This document shows, piece after piece, positions 44,731-54,266 of a DNA stretch of 64,000 bases. A program made the position numbers and the translations under genes. The notes under the pieces are model-generated. The model did no database searches. It saw nothing but the letters and a program-made list of their open reading frames with translations, and was not told the origin of the DNA. The stretch is from JANOYY01 sp043720395 (GTDB lineage: Bacteria; Actinomycetota; Acidimicrobiia; Acidimicrobiales; JANYDT01), in assembly GCA_043720395.1 (NCBI GenBank), contig JAYSSR010000014.1:1-64000 (forward strand). Direction: 5' to 3'. The number at the start of each line of letters is the position of its first letter. Position 1 is the stretch's first letter.

Positions 44731-45510
44731 GTGCGCCTTGTTACCTGGAACCTCGACGGGCTGAACGACCACGCGCTCGACGAGCGTACCGAGGCGGCCG
44801 TGTTCACCACGATCCTCGGAGCGCGTCTCGACCAGCTCCACCGCGGAACCGCTGCCCTGGCACCTCCTGATGTGATCGTGCTCCAAGAGGTCATCGCCCG
44901 GACGCTGATGGCCCACCTCGTGCCGCATCTCTCGGCGGGGGGCTACACCTTGCTGCCTACCGAGGCGCCGAAGCGTCAGACGTTTGAGGTGATTGCATTC
45001 CGGGAACCCTATAATCTGCGCGCATACGACTCATTGCCACTGTGCGAATCCGTGTACGGACGGATCCTGCACGTCGCAGAGCTCGACTCGCCCGACGGCA
45101 TTGTCCGGGTGCTCACCGCGCACTTCGACAACGGAACCCAAGCCGGTGCGGTGCGTATCGGACAGCTTCAGCAGGTATCCGAGCACCTCGGCGTGTCGGG
45201 CGTATTCGCCGGGGACGCCAACCTGCGCAAGGCCGAGTGGCTGTCTGTGCGTGACAGCGTGCCGATGAGCGACGCGTGGGAGGCGCTCGGCGAACCCGCT
45301 GCGACGCGGGTGACGTGGCGACGCGACGACTACACGGCGCGCTTCGACCGGGTGTTCGTCGGGCCCGGGCTCACGCCACGATCGATGCGGGCACTCGGCA
45401 CCGAGCGCCTGCCGCTGCTCGACGTGCCGATCTCTGACCACGTTGGACTCGCCGTCGACCTGGCCGTCGATCTCGCTGTCGACCTCGCCGTCGTCGAGAC
45501 CGACCAGTGA
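44731..45510 (+). CDS. Endonuclease/exonuclease/phosphatase-family protein
   Basis: A 259-residue EEP-fold protein similar to the TDP2/endonuclease branch. Motifs are VTWNLDGLN, VIVLQEV, LTAHFDNG, VFAGDAN and the closing SDHVG. It would hydrolyse phosphodiester or tyrosyl-DNA bonds with Mg2+. It starts at a GTG and overlaps nhaA by four bases. The C-terminus repeats AVDLAVDLAVDLAV, encoded by tandem 12-base units at about 45451-45495. Confidence 0.78.
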   Translation: MRLVTWNLDGLNDHALDERTEAAVFTTILGARLDQLHRGTAALAPPDVIVLQEVIARTLMAHLVPHLSAGGYTLLPTEAPKRQTFEVIAFREPYNLRAYDSLPLCESVYGRILHVAELDSPDGIVRVLTAHFDNGTQAGAVRIGQLQQVSEHLGVSGVFAGDANLRKAEWLSVRDSVPMSDAWEALGEPAATRVTWRRDDYTARFDRVFVGPGLTPRSMRALGTERLPLLDVPISDHVGLAVDLAVDLAVDLAVVETDQ

Positions 45511-46796
45511 AGCCGTACAAGCGGAACAACCCGGCCGTTCGGGTCATCCGACCACTCCGTGACTTTCTCGCCGCGGAGACGGCCGGCGGTGTGCTGCTCG
45601 TTGCCGCGGCCGTCATCGCACTGGTGTGGGCCAACTCGCCCTGGAGCGGTGCGTATCGCTCGTTCTGGGCGTCGCACATCGACCTTCGGGTCGCAGGGCA
45701 CTCGCTGGACCTCGATCTTCGCCACTGGGTCAACGAGGGGCTCATGACGCTGTTCTTCTTCGTCGTCGGACTGGAGATCAAACGCGAACTCGTTGAGGGC
45801 GAGCTGCGCGATCGGCGTCAGGCCGCCCTGCCGGTCATCGCCGCATTCGGCGGCATGGTGCTTCCGGCGGGGATCTACCTTGTGGTCAACCTCGGTGGAC
45901 GCGGTGGCAACGGTTGGGGCATTCCCATGGCGACCGACATCGCGCTGGCCCTCGGAGCTCTGCAGCTCGTCGCCCCGAAAGCGCACCCCTCGATGAAACT
46001 CTTCCTCCTCGTGCTCGCGATCGTCGACGATATCGGTGCCATTCTCGTGATCGCGATCTTCTATTCGAGCGGCGCCCGCGGATGGATGTTGGTCGGAGCT
46101 GCCACTCTGTTGCTCACGGTCGTGACGGCCCGATTCCTAGGAGCGCAGAGCATCGTTCTGTTCGCCGCGTTGGGGATCGCGCTGTGGTGGTTCACGCACG
46201 AGTCGGGAATCCACGCAACCATCGCCGGTGTCGTTCTTGGTCTCCTCACGCCCGCCCGGCCCAAGCTCACGCTTGACCTCATCGACGAAAACGACCTCGC
46301 TGTCCTCAACGACCTGTCCTCGGTCGCCGCTGTCCACGACACGGTCGACCTTGCACGGCGGACGGTCTCGGTCGTCGAGTGGATCGAACACCTGCTGCAC
46401 CCGTGGACGACGAAGATCATCGTTCCGTTGTTCGTTCTCGCGAACGCGGGCGTCGCTCTCAGCGGATCCTCACTGCGGGCGGCGGCCGGATCAAAGGTCG
46501 CGCTCGGCATCGTGATCGGCCTCGTGGCCGGGAAGTCGATCGGCATCACGGTGGCAGCGTGGCTCGCCGTGCGGCTCGGCATCTCGGACCTGCCCGACGG
46601 CTTGACCTGGCGTGGCGTCGTCGGAGTAGCGAGCCTTGGCGGCATCGGCTTCACCGTGTCCTTGTTCGTGGCCGGGCTCAGCTTCGACGATCCGCAACTC
46701 GAGTCCAACGCCAAAGTTGGCGTCCTCGTCGCAACCGCGCTCGCGACGCTCCTCGCTGTGGTCGTGCTTCGCGTCCGCGCGCATCGTGGGCGATGA
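45507..46796 (+). CDS. nhaA: Na+/H+ antiporter NhaA
   Basis: A 429-residue antiporter with the NhaA signatures NEGLMTLFFFVVGLEIKREL, PMATDIALALGAL (the transport aspartate region) and LAIVDDIGAILVIAIF. It has about twelve membrane helices. It exchanges Na+ for protons for pH and sodium homeostasis. The start overlaps the previous stop as ATGA. Confidence 0.94.
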   Translation: MKPYKRNNPAVRVIRPLRDFLAAETAGGVLLVAAAVIALVWANSPWSGAYRSFWASHIDLRVAGHSLDLDLRHWVNEGLMTLFFFVVGLEIKRELVEGELRDRRQAALPVIAAFGGMVLPAGIYLVVNLGGRGGNGWGIPMATDIALALGALQLVAPKAHPSMKLFLLVLAIVDDIGAILVIAIFYSSGARGWMLVGAATLLLTVVTARFLGAQSIVLFAALGIALWWFTHESGIHATIAGVVLGLLTPARPKLTLDLIDENDLAVLNDLSSVAAVHDTVDLARRTVSVVEWIEHLLHPWTTKIIVPLFVLANAGVALSGSSLRAAAGSKVALGIVIGLVAGKSIGITVAAWLAVRLGISDLPDGLTWRGVVGVASLGGIGFTVSLFVAGLSFDDPQLESNAKVGVLVATALATLLAVVVLRVRAHRGR

Positions 46797-46852
46797 GCAA
46801 TGAGCGAGTGCCGACTCGCCGTGGTAGATCACACCGCGTAGGTTCGCGGACC

Positions 46853-47998
46853 ATGACCGCCTCTGTCTCGATTGATCGCGCCGCCGTTCGGACGCTCCTG
46901 GAGCGCGCGCGGCGCGAAGTCGACACCGGGTTGCTGCCCAGCGTCCAGATCGCGCTTGCACAGCACGGCGAACTCGTAGCCTTCGAGACGTTCGGCGACG
47001 CATCGAACGACAGCCGTTACATCGTGTTCTCGTCGACCAAGGCGTTCGTTGCGGGTGCAATGTGGTCGCTGATGGGGGATGGCTTGGTCGACGTGTCCAC
47101 ACGAGTTGCCAGCCTCATCCCCGAGTTCGCGACGCTCGGCAAAGATGCCGTCACCATCGAGCAGGTCATGCTTCATACCTCCGGGTTCCCGTCTGCACCG
47201 ATGCGGGTCCAGCTCGGGGCGACCTCCGCAGGACGCTGCGGACGATTCGCCGACTGGCACCTCAACTGGGCACCGGGCACGGCGTTTGAGTACCACCCGA
47301 CGAGTGCGCACTGGGTGCTTGCGGAGATCATCGAGCGAGTGACCGGGCAGGACTACCGCGATGTCGTGGAGGAGCGGGTCACCGCACCTGCAGGGCTGCC
47401 CCGTGTGCTCGGTATCCCCATCGACGATGTTGGCGCTGCCCTGTCACCGCCGATGGCGCTCGTTGGCGAACCAGCCACGGCAGCAGAGATGAAGGCGGCG
47501 TTCGGAGTCGAGGCGTTGCCGGTCACGGAGGTCACTCCGGAAGCCGTTTTGCGGATCGGTGAGCCTGCCGAGCGAGCAGTCGGCGTGCCGGGTGGCGGCG
47601 GGTTCATGCGCGCGAGCGATCTTGCGCTCTACTACCAGGCCTTGCTGCACAACCCCGGTGAGATGTGGCGTCCTGAGGTCCTCGCCGATGCGACCGGCAA
47701 CGTCCGCAACAACTTCCCGGACCGGCTGTCCGGGGTTCCGGCCAGCCGAGGACTCGGCGTCGTGATCGCGGGCGACGACGGCCGTTCAAATCTGCGAGGG
47801 ATGGGACGCACGGTGTCGGCACGGGCCTTTGGCCACAACGGTGCCTATGGACAGATCGCGTGGGCCGACCCCGCGACGGGCCTCTCGCTCGGGTACTGCA
47901 CGAACGGGATCGATCGCAACGAAACCCGGCACCCGCGCCGCACCACCGCGATCTCCAGCCTGGCCGCGATCTGCGCCCGCCTGACGTCTCATGGCTGA
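46853..47998 (+). CDS. Serine hydrolase, class C beta-lactamase/esterase-like
   Basis: A 381-residue penicillin-binding-fold hydrolase. SSTKAF is the SxxK motif with the nucleophile; YHPTSAHW supplies the tyrosine motif; FGHNGAYG is the third (HxG) motif. No signal peptide is evident, so a cytoplasmic esterase like EstB fits better than a true beta-lactamase. The start codon is at 46853. It overlaps the following membrane-protein gene by eight bases. Confidence 0.85.
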   Translation: MTASVSIDRAAVRTLLERARREVDTGLLPSVQIALAQHGELVAFETFGDASNDSRYIVFSSTKAFVAGAMWSLMGDGLVDVSTRVASLIPEFATLGKDAVTIEQVMLHTSGFPSAPMRVQLGATSAGRCGRFADWHLNWAPGTAFEYHPTSAHWVLAEIIERVTGQDYRDVVEERVTAPAGLPRVLGIPIDDVGAALSPPMALVGEPATAAEMKAAFGVEALPVTEVTPEAVLRIGEPAERAVGVPGGGGFMRASDLALYYQALLHNPGEMWRPEVLADATGNVRNNFPDRLSGVPASRGLGVVIAGDDGRSNLRGMGRTVSARAFGHNGAYGQIAWADPATGLSLGYCTNGIDRNETRHPRRTTAISSLAAICARLTSHG

Positions 47999-49031
47999 AC
48001 CCCACCTTCGCTTTGCCTCCCGCCGTGACGACGCGATCGCGGGACTCTGCGGTGCGTGGATGGTTCTCGGTCTGTTCTCCGACGGCTGGGCGCACCGCAA
48101 CTCGAAACCGGAAACGTTCTTCTCGCCGTGGCATGGGCTGCTGTACAGCGGCTTCGCCGCCTCGGCACTGTGGATGCTGCGGATCGTCCGGCGAGGCCAA
48201 CGCGAAGGTCTGCGGGGGCGCGGCGCGCTGCCGGTCGGCTACGACGTTCGCATCGCCGGTGTTGCGCTGTTCGGAATCGGCGGGCTCCTTGATTTCCTCT
48301 GGCATACGGTGCTCGGCATCGAGGTCAGCATCGAGGCGCTCCTCTCACCTCCTCATCTCGTGCTGCTTGCCGGCGGGCTGCTCATGGCCGCGGGTCCGAT
48401 CGTGTCGACCTTGGCACGTGAACGCTCGACCAACGACACCGGCTCGTGGCCGGTCGAGGGCGCGATAGTAGGCGCGCTTACGTTCATGGTCAGCGTCATC
48501 GGGTTCTTCCTCATGTACCTGAACCCGTACGACCGGTGGGACAACGACGCGGCGCGCGGCCGGTTCGGGTCGGTACGGTTCGACCACGACGGACCAGCCA
48601 CGGCCAAGACACTCGCCGGGATCATGCTGTTTTCGCTTATCACCACGCTCGCCCTCTCGTGGCTCGTCCGCGCGGTCCGGGTGCCTCGTGGGGGTTTGCT
48701 GGTGCTGATCGGCATGCCACCGCTCCTACTGAGCGCGCTTACGAGCTTCGACGCGGTGCTGTGGGTCGTCGGCCCGGTTGCCGCTGGCATCGCGGCAGAG
48801 CTGACCAGCGCTTGGCTCTATCGCCGACTGCGGCGCAGCCTCCGCTATCTGGCCACCTGGGTCGGCGGGCTTGTGTTGTTGACATGGCTTGGCATGTTTG
48901 CGGGCATGGCCGCGACACCAGGTATCGGCTGGAGCGCAGCCCTCTGGTCCGGAAGTGCATGTTTGGCCGCATTGCTCAGCGCGCTTACCGTTCTCGCCAG
49001 CGCACCGGCTCCGAACGATTCCGTGGGCTGA
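47991..49031 (+). CDS. Polytopic membrane protein of unknown function
   Basis: A 346-residue protein with about nine or ten hydrophobic helices. Several histidines lie in or next to helices: SDGWAHRN, FFSPWHGLLY, DFLWHTVLG and LSPPHLVLL. The pattern resembles heme- or copper-associated membrane proteins, but no family was recognised. It overlaps the serine hydrolase gene by eight bases and ends the run that includes nhaA. Confidence 0.7.
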   Translation: MAEPHLRFASRRDDAIAGLCGAWMVLGLFSDGWAHRNSKPETFFSPWHGLLYSGFAASALWMLRIVRRGQREGLRGRGALPVGYDVRIAGVALFGIGGLLDFLWHTVLGIEVSIEALLSPPHLVLLAGGLLMAAGPIVSTLARERSTNDTGSWPVEGAIVGALTFMVSVIGFFLMYLNPYDRWDNDAARGRFGSVRFDHDGPATAKTLAGIMLFSLITTLALSWLVRAVRVPRGGLLVLIGMPPLLLSALTSFDAVLWVVGPVAAGIAAELTSAWLYRRLRRSLRYLATWVGGLVLLTWLGMFAGMAATPGIGWSAALWSGSACLAALLSALTVLASAPAPNDSVG

Positions 49032-49094
49032 GCCGTCGTCGTTTCACGACCAGCCGAGCGAAGGGCTCTCCCGCTCGTGACACGGTCGCAAACA

Positions 49095-49973
49095 TCACTT
49101 GCGTTCGACGGCAAGGCGGAGGAAGGCACGGGCTGCGGGTGACAGATCTGTTCCGCGGTGGATCAACCCGAGCGAACGTCGCAGCCGCGGCGTAATGAGG
49201 GCGATCACCGCTCCCCGTTCGGACGCTGCCCTGGCAATCGGTTCGGGGACCACGCCCACCCCTGCTCCGGCAAGTGCGAGCGGTGAGATTGCGTCGCGTT
49301 GACCCGTCTCGACGGCCACTCGGGCCGAGCGGCCGACTGCTGCGAACGCGCGGTCCAACAGGTCGCGCACCGACGTGCCGGGGCCGCCCAGGACCAGCGG
49401 ATGCAACGCGAGTGAACGCAGGGTGATGCGGCCGGTCCCAACGGGTGCGGAACCTGGCGCGAACACCGCATAGAGGTCTTGGCGAACGACCGGGCGCACG
49501 ACCAGTCCGTCTCGAGACGGTCGATCGGACTCCCCGAGGCCGACTTCGCAGCGTCCATCGAGGATCATCCGCTCAAGGTCCTCCACACCAGACGGTTCCG
49601 CGACCCGCACAAGGACGTTGGGGTATGCCCGGCGGAACGTTCCGATCATCGCAGCGAGTGGATCGACCGCAGCGGTTGGCAACGCCACGAGATCAAGCGT
49701 GCCGGCCAGCAATGCCGCTCGCTCGCCGAGAAGTGAGCGCAGTCCATCGGCGTCGCGCAGCAGTCGCCGGGCGGGTCCGACGAACGCCTCGCCTGCGTCA
49801 CTCAACCGCACTGTACGACCGACGCGCAGAAACAGAGGTGCCCCGAGTTCGACTTCGAGCCGCCGCACTGACTGCGACAACGAAGGCTGCGCGACATGCA
49901 AGGCAGCGGCGGCTCGGGTGAACCCGCCATGGTCAACCACCGCGACGGCATAGGACACCTGACGAAGATTCAT
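49095..49973 (-). CDS. LysR-family transcriptional regulator
   Basis: A 292-residue LysR protein. The winged helix-turn-helix is in residues 1-60 (GGFTRAAAALHVAQPSLSQS, then RLEVELGAPLF), followed by the two-lobed effector-binding domain. It is divergent from the ClC gene across about 52 bases, so that gene, or itself, is the likely target. The effector is unknown. Confidence 0.92.
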   Translation of the reverse strand: MNLRQVSYAVAVVDHGGFTRAAAALHVAQPSLSQSVRRLEVELGAPLFLRVGRTVRLSDAGEAFVGPARRLLRDADGLRSLLGERAALLAGTLDLVALPTAAVDPLAAMIGTFRRAYPNVLVRVAEPSGVEDLERMILDGRCEVGLGESDRPSRDGLVVRPVVRQDLYAVFAPGSAPVGTGRITLRSLALHPLVLGGPGTSVRDLLDRAFAAVGRSARVAVETGQRDAISPLALAGAGVGVVPEPIARAASERGAVIALITPRLRRSLGLIHRGTDLSPAARAFLRLAVERK

Positions 49974-50025
49974 AGGTACAGCCTATGCAGCGCAGTGACA
50001 ATGAGTCTTTGACAAATGAATTGGA

Positions 50026-51486
50026 ATGCCGTGCAATGGTTGGATGCGCGCACCCGCGGCGACAGCTCAACTCGGCGCGACTGTCGTTGGGCCAGTCACT
50101 CGTCGAAGTGAAGCCGTGAATTTTGGCGTCATTGTCGGCGTCGCGGTCGTCGCTGCAGCGTTCGCTCACCTCATGCGCGAGGGCATCCTCCGCAGCGCCG
50201 AAGTGCTCGGCAACAGCAAGGACCCAACTGCAGCGGCCGAATCGCTCGCTCCGTTACTTCGGTTCGTCGTGGTGTTTGGTGGGCTGATCGCGGCAGGCGC
50301 AGTCGGACGTTGGGCCCAGCGTCGCCATGGTGACAGCGTCGGCATCGGCGCGGTTGCCGCGGCCGCACGAGGTTCCGGAAAAGGTCCGGACGTGCGCGAC
50401 GCACTCGTGCGCGCGAGCGGCACGTTTGTGGCAAGTGCGGCCCTCGGATCGGTCGGGCGCGAGGCCGCGATCATGGAAACCGGTGGCGCGATCGGGTACC
50501 GGGCGGGACGGTACTTCCGGCTCGACGCGTCCACGATCGCAGCCGCGGGCATCGGGGCAGCCTTTGCCGCGGCCTACCACGCACCGATGTCCGCCGTGCT
50601 GTATGTCGAGGAGCACCTCGGTGTGCGTCGTCGTCCACGCGCGGCGATTGCCGCAGCGCTAGGCGCACTCGTCGGGCACCTCGTCACTATCCGCCTGTTC
50701 GGCGGACACACGCTCTTCACGCCACCGAACACGCACCATCGAGCCGATCTCCTCATGTTGGGAGCGATTGCGCTCGTGCCGACGGTGCTGGCGAGTCGCG
50801 CCTTCCTGCTGCTGCGCCACGGGCTCGTTCACTGGCGTCCTAGCGCACGCAAGCTGAAGTTCGGCGCGCACGGACGAGCGGAGGCCTCCCAGCTGGCAGT
50901 TCCTTTTGGACGCTCGTCCGTGCGGAAGGAACTTCTGCGGCGATGCGCTACTGCACATACAGCTCGGTTCGCCCAGCGCTACGGGTTTGCCGTCTTGGCT
51001 GCGCTCACGATTGCGATCGTTCCGCAGGCGGCGGGCAACGGGATGGAGGCGATCCGCCACACTGCGGCCGGGGCGACGATCGCTGTGATCCTCGCGCTCG
51101 CGATCGGCAAGCTGGTGGCGACGTCGGCGACGCTCGGGAGCGGCGTACCGGGAGGTGCGTTCTCACCCAGCATGGCGGTGAGTGCCGGATGGGCGTTGCT
51201 GGCATTTGAGCTGCTGAGCCGCGCGGGCGTGTCGGTGCCTGGCGATCGGTGGGGTGGCGTCCTCATTGCAATGGCGATCGGGATCGCGGTCGGCGTCGAG
51301 GCACCGATGGTCGGTGCGGTCATCGTGGCCGAGATGACGGGCGACGTCGGCCTCCTCCCCTACACCGCACTGTTCGCCGGGCTTGCGTATCTGTTGAACC
51401 GCGGGATCACTCGAGCAATGACCCATGGCCGACGCCCGGCGAGCGTCCACGACGACGAGCTCCACCACACGCACGAAGACGGCTGA
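50026..51486 (+). CDS. ClC-family chloride channel/transporter
   Basis: A membrane protein of up to 486 residues with ClC helices. Selectivity-filter motifs are visible: SVGREAAIMETG (GREGP equivalent) and SGVPGGAFSPSM (GxFxP). The C-terminus lacks CBS domains and ends His/Asp-rich. The start could be the ATG at 50026 or a GTG at 50116; the latter removes a non-helical N-terminus. It exports or exchanges chloride, or fluoride in some relatives. Confidence 0.85.
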   Translation: MPCNGWMRAPAATAQLGATVVGPVTRRSEAVNFGVIVGVAVVAAAFAHLMREGILRSAEVLGNSKDPTAAAESLAPLLRFVVVFGGLIAAGAVGRWAQRRHGDSVGIGAVAAAARGSGKGPDVRDALVRASGTFVASAALGSVGREAAIMETGGAIGYRAGRYFRLDASTIAAAGIGAAFAAAYHAPMSAVLYVEEHLGVRRRPRAAIAAALGALVGHLVTIRLFGGHTLFTPPNTHHRADLLMLGAIALVPTVLASRAFLLLRHGLVHWRPSARKLKFGAHGRAEASQLAVPFGRSSVRKELLRRCATAHTARFAQRYGFAVLAALTIAIVPQAAGNGMEAIRHTAAGATIAVILALAIGKLVATSATLGSGVPGGAFSPSMAVSAGWALLAFELLSRAGVSVPGDRWGGVLIAMAIGIAVGVEAPMVGAVIVAEMTGDVGLLPYTALFAGLAYLLNRGITRAMTHGRRPASVHDDELHHTHEDG

Positions 51487-51525
51487 GCGCCACCGTCCTG
51501 CGCGATAACGCTCGGTCTCGCGCGG

Positions 51526-51642
51526 TCGCGGTACATCCGGTGCATTCGCAGGTCCATTACAAGACAGTCGCGGTACATCCGGTGCGTACGCGGTGCATTC
51601 GGGCGCACCGAGTGCACCGCGATCGGACCGGATGTACCGCGA
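51526..51642. repeat. Inverted repeat family C, compound copy 2
   Basis: TCGCGGTACATCCGGTGC occurs twice in the same direction (51526 and 51568), and the complementary arm CCGGATGTACCGCGA closes the block at 51642. An inner CGGTGCATTCG/CGAGTGCACCG pairing is present. It lies between the convergent ClC and zwf genes. Confidence 0.85.
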
Positions 51643-51659
51643 CCTCAATGCTTGACGCG

Positions 51660-53063
51660 TCAGCCGGACACGAGCGGCTCCACCCAGCCTTCGCCGCCGA
51701 GGAGACGGTCCGCTTCGACGGGACCCCACGAGCCGCGTTCGTAGGTGTACACATCGCCCGGGTTGTCGAGTGCTGGCTGAACGACTCGCCACGTCTCTTC
51801 GACCTCATCCTGACGGGCGAACCGACGGGTCTCTCCGTCGATCGCGTCGTCGAGCAGTCGCTCGTAGGCCTCGCGGCGCTCGCCGAGGGCTGCCGCGAAA
51901 TCACACGAAAGATCGATGTCCTCGGAGTCGAGGTGCGGACCGGGCGTCTTCGCCTGGACGGTGAACGTGACACCATCGTTCTTGCCGAGGCGAAACCGGA
52001 TGAGGTTCGGTCGCGGCTCGTCGCCGCCCGCCTCGTCGAAGAGCATGCGGGGCGGACGCTTCAGCGTGACCACAGCCTCGGTGGCCGATGCCTTCAGTCC
52101 CTTGCCTGCCCGCACGTACCAAGGGACGCCGGCCCAGCGCCACGAGTCGATGAAGAGCCGCACGGCGGCGAAGGTCTCAACGGTCGATCCCTCGGCCACG
52201 CCCGGCTCCTCGCAGTATCCGTCGTACTGACCGCGCACAAGCTGCTCGCACGACATCGCCTGCATTGCCGTAAAGACCTTCGCCTTCTCGTCGTGAAGGT
52301 GCTTCGCGTCAGGGCCGACCGGCGGCTCCATGGCGAGCAGTGCAACGACCTGCAGGAGATGGTTCTGGACGACGTCGCGGATCGCACCGACCCCGTCGTA
52401 GAAGCTTCCGCGTCCCTCGACGCCAATCGTTTCAGCCATCGTGATCTTGACGTTGTCGACGTAGTTGCGGCTCCATATTGGTTCAAGCAGCGAGTTCGAA
52501 AACCGGAACACGAGGAGGTCCTCCACGGACTCCTTGCCGAGGTAGTGGTCAATGCGGAAGATCCTCTCCTCGGGGAACACGTCGTGGAGGATCTTGTTGA
52601 GTTCCTGCGCATTTGCGAGGTCGCGTCCGAACGGCTTCTCCACCACGACGCGTCCACGCAGGTTGAGCCCGACGATCGCGAGTGACTGGATCACGACCTC
52701 GAATGCCGACGGAGGGATCGCGAGGTAGAACACGGCGTTCGTGGAGCCGAGCCTGTCGAGGGCGTCCTTGAGCTGACGGAACGTGTCGATGGCTGCGTAG
52801 TCACCTGCAACAAGGTCGAGGCCCTTCGCCGCCTGTCGCACGACAACGGGGTCGGCATCGGCAACGTTGGTGGTCATCGCGTCGATCGCATGCTGGCAGA
52901 AGGCTTCGTCCGTCCAGTTGTCCCGGGCGACGCCGATGACCGGCACGTCGAGGCGGCCGTGTTTGACCATGTTGTAGATGGCCGGGAAGAGCTTGCGCTT
53001 CGAGAGATCGCCCGTGGCACCGAACAGCACCAGTGCGTCGGCTCGGGTCTTGGGAGTGCTCAC
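51660..53063 (-). CDS. zwf: Glucose-6-phosphate dehydrogenase
   Basis: A 467-residue enzyme with the NADP-binding FGATGDLSKRKLFPA and the active-site RIDHYLGKE (D172, H173, K177). It makes 6-phosphogluconolactone and NADPH. It starts at a GTG overlapping the gnd stop (GTGA), so the two are translated together. NADPH from this pair could supply the oxygenases in the window. Confidence 0.95.
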   Translation of the reverse strand: MSTPKTRADALVLFGATGDLSKRKLFPAIYNMVKHGRLDVPVIGVARDNWTDEAFCQHAIDAMTTNVADADPVVVRQAAKGLDLVAGDYAAIDTFRQLKDALDRLGSTNAVFYLAIPPSAFEVVIQSLAIVGLNLRGRVVVEKPFGRDLANAQELNKILHDVFPEERIFRIDHYLGKESVEDLLVFRFSNSLLEPIWSRNYVDNVKITMAETIGVEGRGSFYDGVGAIRDVVQNHLLQVVALLAMEPPVGPDAKHLHDEKAKVFTAMQAMSCEQLVRGQYDGYCEEPGVAEGSTVETFAAVRLFIDSWRWAGVPWYVRAGKGLKASATEAVVTLKRPPRMLFDEAGGDEPRPNLIRFRLGKNDGVTFTVQAKTPGPHLDSEDIDLSCDFAAALGERREAYERLLDDAIDGETRRFARQDEVEETWRVVQPALDNPGDVYTYERGSWGPVEADRLLGGEGWVEPLVSG

Positions 53064-54133
53064 TTCGCTGCCGCTTTCTTCTCGGCGTGCCCACCGCTGT
53101 CCTTCTTCTCGGCGTGCCCACCGAATTGTCTCCGCATTGCGCTGAGAACCTTGTTCGCCGTGTCATCGTTGCCGCGGCTGGAGAAGCGGCTGAACAGGGC
53201 GGCACTGATGACGGGAATGGGAACGCCCTCGTCGATCGCCGCGAGCGCCGTCCAGCGACCCTCCCCGGAGTCGGAAACCCGGCCCTCGAACTCGGCGAGA
53301 TGGGGGTCGGAGTGGAAGGCCGCGGCGGTGAGGTCGAGCAGCCAACTCGACACCACGCTCCCCCGACGCCACAGCTCCGTGACGGCTTCGAGGTCGAGGT
53401 CGTATTGGTAGTACTGCGGGTCGCGAAGCGGCGTGGTCTCAGCGTCGTGGGTCTGTTCGGCCTTGCCGATCCCCGCCGTGGCGAGGATATTGAGCCCTTC
53501 CGCGTAGGCCTGCATGAGTCCATATTCGATGCCGTTGTGGACCATCTTCACGAAGTGGCCCGCTCCGCTTGGGCCGCAGTGCAGCCAGCCCTTCTCGGCA
53601 GGCACGAGGTCACCCGCGCGGCCGGGCGTCCGCTCTGCCGCTTCTACGCCCGGAGCGAGCGCGTCGAGCAACGGGCCCATGCGGGCGACTGCCGCGACAT
53701 CGCCGCCGACCATCATGCAGTAGCCACGGTCGAGCCCGAAGACGCCCCCCGATGTGCCGATGTCGAGGTAGTGAATCCCCTCGGCCTTCAGCGTCCCGGC
53801 ACGGTCGACGTCGTCACGGTAGTAGCTGTTGCCCCCGTCGATGATCGTGTCGCCTTCGCTCAGGAGCGGCGCGAGTTTCGCGATCGTCGAATCGACGAAC
53901 GCTGCAGGCACCATGACCCAGACGTTGCGCGGGGCAGGCAGTGCGGCGACGAGATCCGCCAGCGTCGACGCGCCAACCGCGCCCTCCGCGACCATCGTGT
54001 CGATCGCGGCCTGGTTCACGTCGTTGACCGCACACGAGAAGCCGGCGCGCATGAGACGCCGCACCATGTTCGCCCCCATGCGTCCTAAGCCGATCATCCC
54101 AAGTACGGGTGCCGTTGTGTCTTCTCTCGCCAT
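53060..54133 (-). CDS. gnd: 6-Phosphogluconate dehydrogenase, decarboxylating
   Basis: A 357-residue short-form (YqeC/GndA-like) enzyme. It has IGLGRMGANMVRRLM for NAD(P), DGGNSYYRDD, the DIGTSGGVFGLDRGYCMMVG segment and the catalytic lysine in HFVKMVHNGIEYG. AGGAG precedes the ATG at 54133. The C-terminus contains GGHAEKK twice, encoded by a 24-base duplication at about 53077-53122. It oxidises 6-phosphogluconate to ribulose 5-phosphate. Confidence 0.93.
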   Translation of the reverse strand: MAREDTTAPVLGMIGLGRMGANMVRRLMRAGFSCAVNDVNQAAIDTMVAEGAVGASTLADLVAALPAPRNVWVMVPAAFVDSTIAKLAPLLSEGDTIIDGGNSYYRDDVDRAGTLKAEGIHYLDIGTSGGVFGLDRGYCMMVGGDVAAVARMGPLLDALAPGVEAAERTPGRAGDLVPAEKGWLHCGPSGAGHFVKMVHNGIEYGLMQAYAEGLNILATAGIGKAEQTHDAETTPLRDPQYYQYDLDLEAVTELWRRGSVVSSWLLDLTAAAFHSDPHLAEFEGRVSDSGEGRWTALAAIDEGVPIPVISAALFSRFSSRGNDDTANKVLSAMRRQFGGHAEKKDSGGHAEKKAAAK

Positions 54134-54185
54134 GGCGGTCTCCTGCCGTTCGTTGAGCCGCCAGCCTGCCACGCCCATCAAGGTT

Positions 54186-54258
54186 TGCGGCTACAGCGCC
54201 AAAGTGCTGCCACAACGACACGCTGTCGTGCCATAGTGGCGCTGTACGCACAATCGTC
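54186..54258. repeat. Inverted repeat family D, copy 4
   Basis: TGCGGCTACAGCGCCAAAGT on the left and AGTGGCGCTGTACGCA on the right, with the CGACA/TGTCG centre forming an extended hairpin. It lies between the enoyl-CoA hydratase stop and the gnd start. Confidence 0.75.
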
Positions 54259-54266
54259 GGCGCGAC

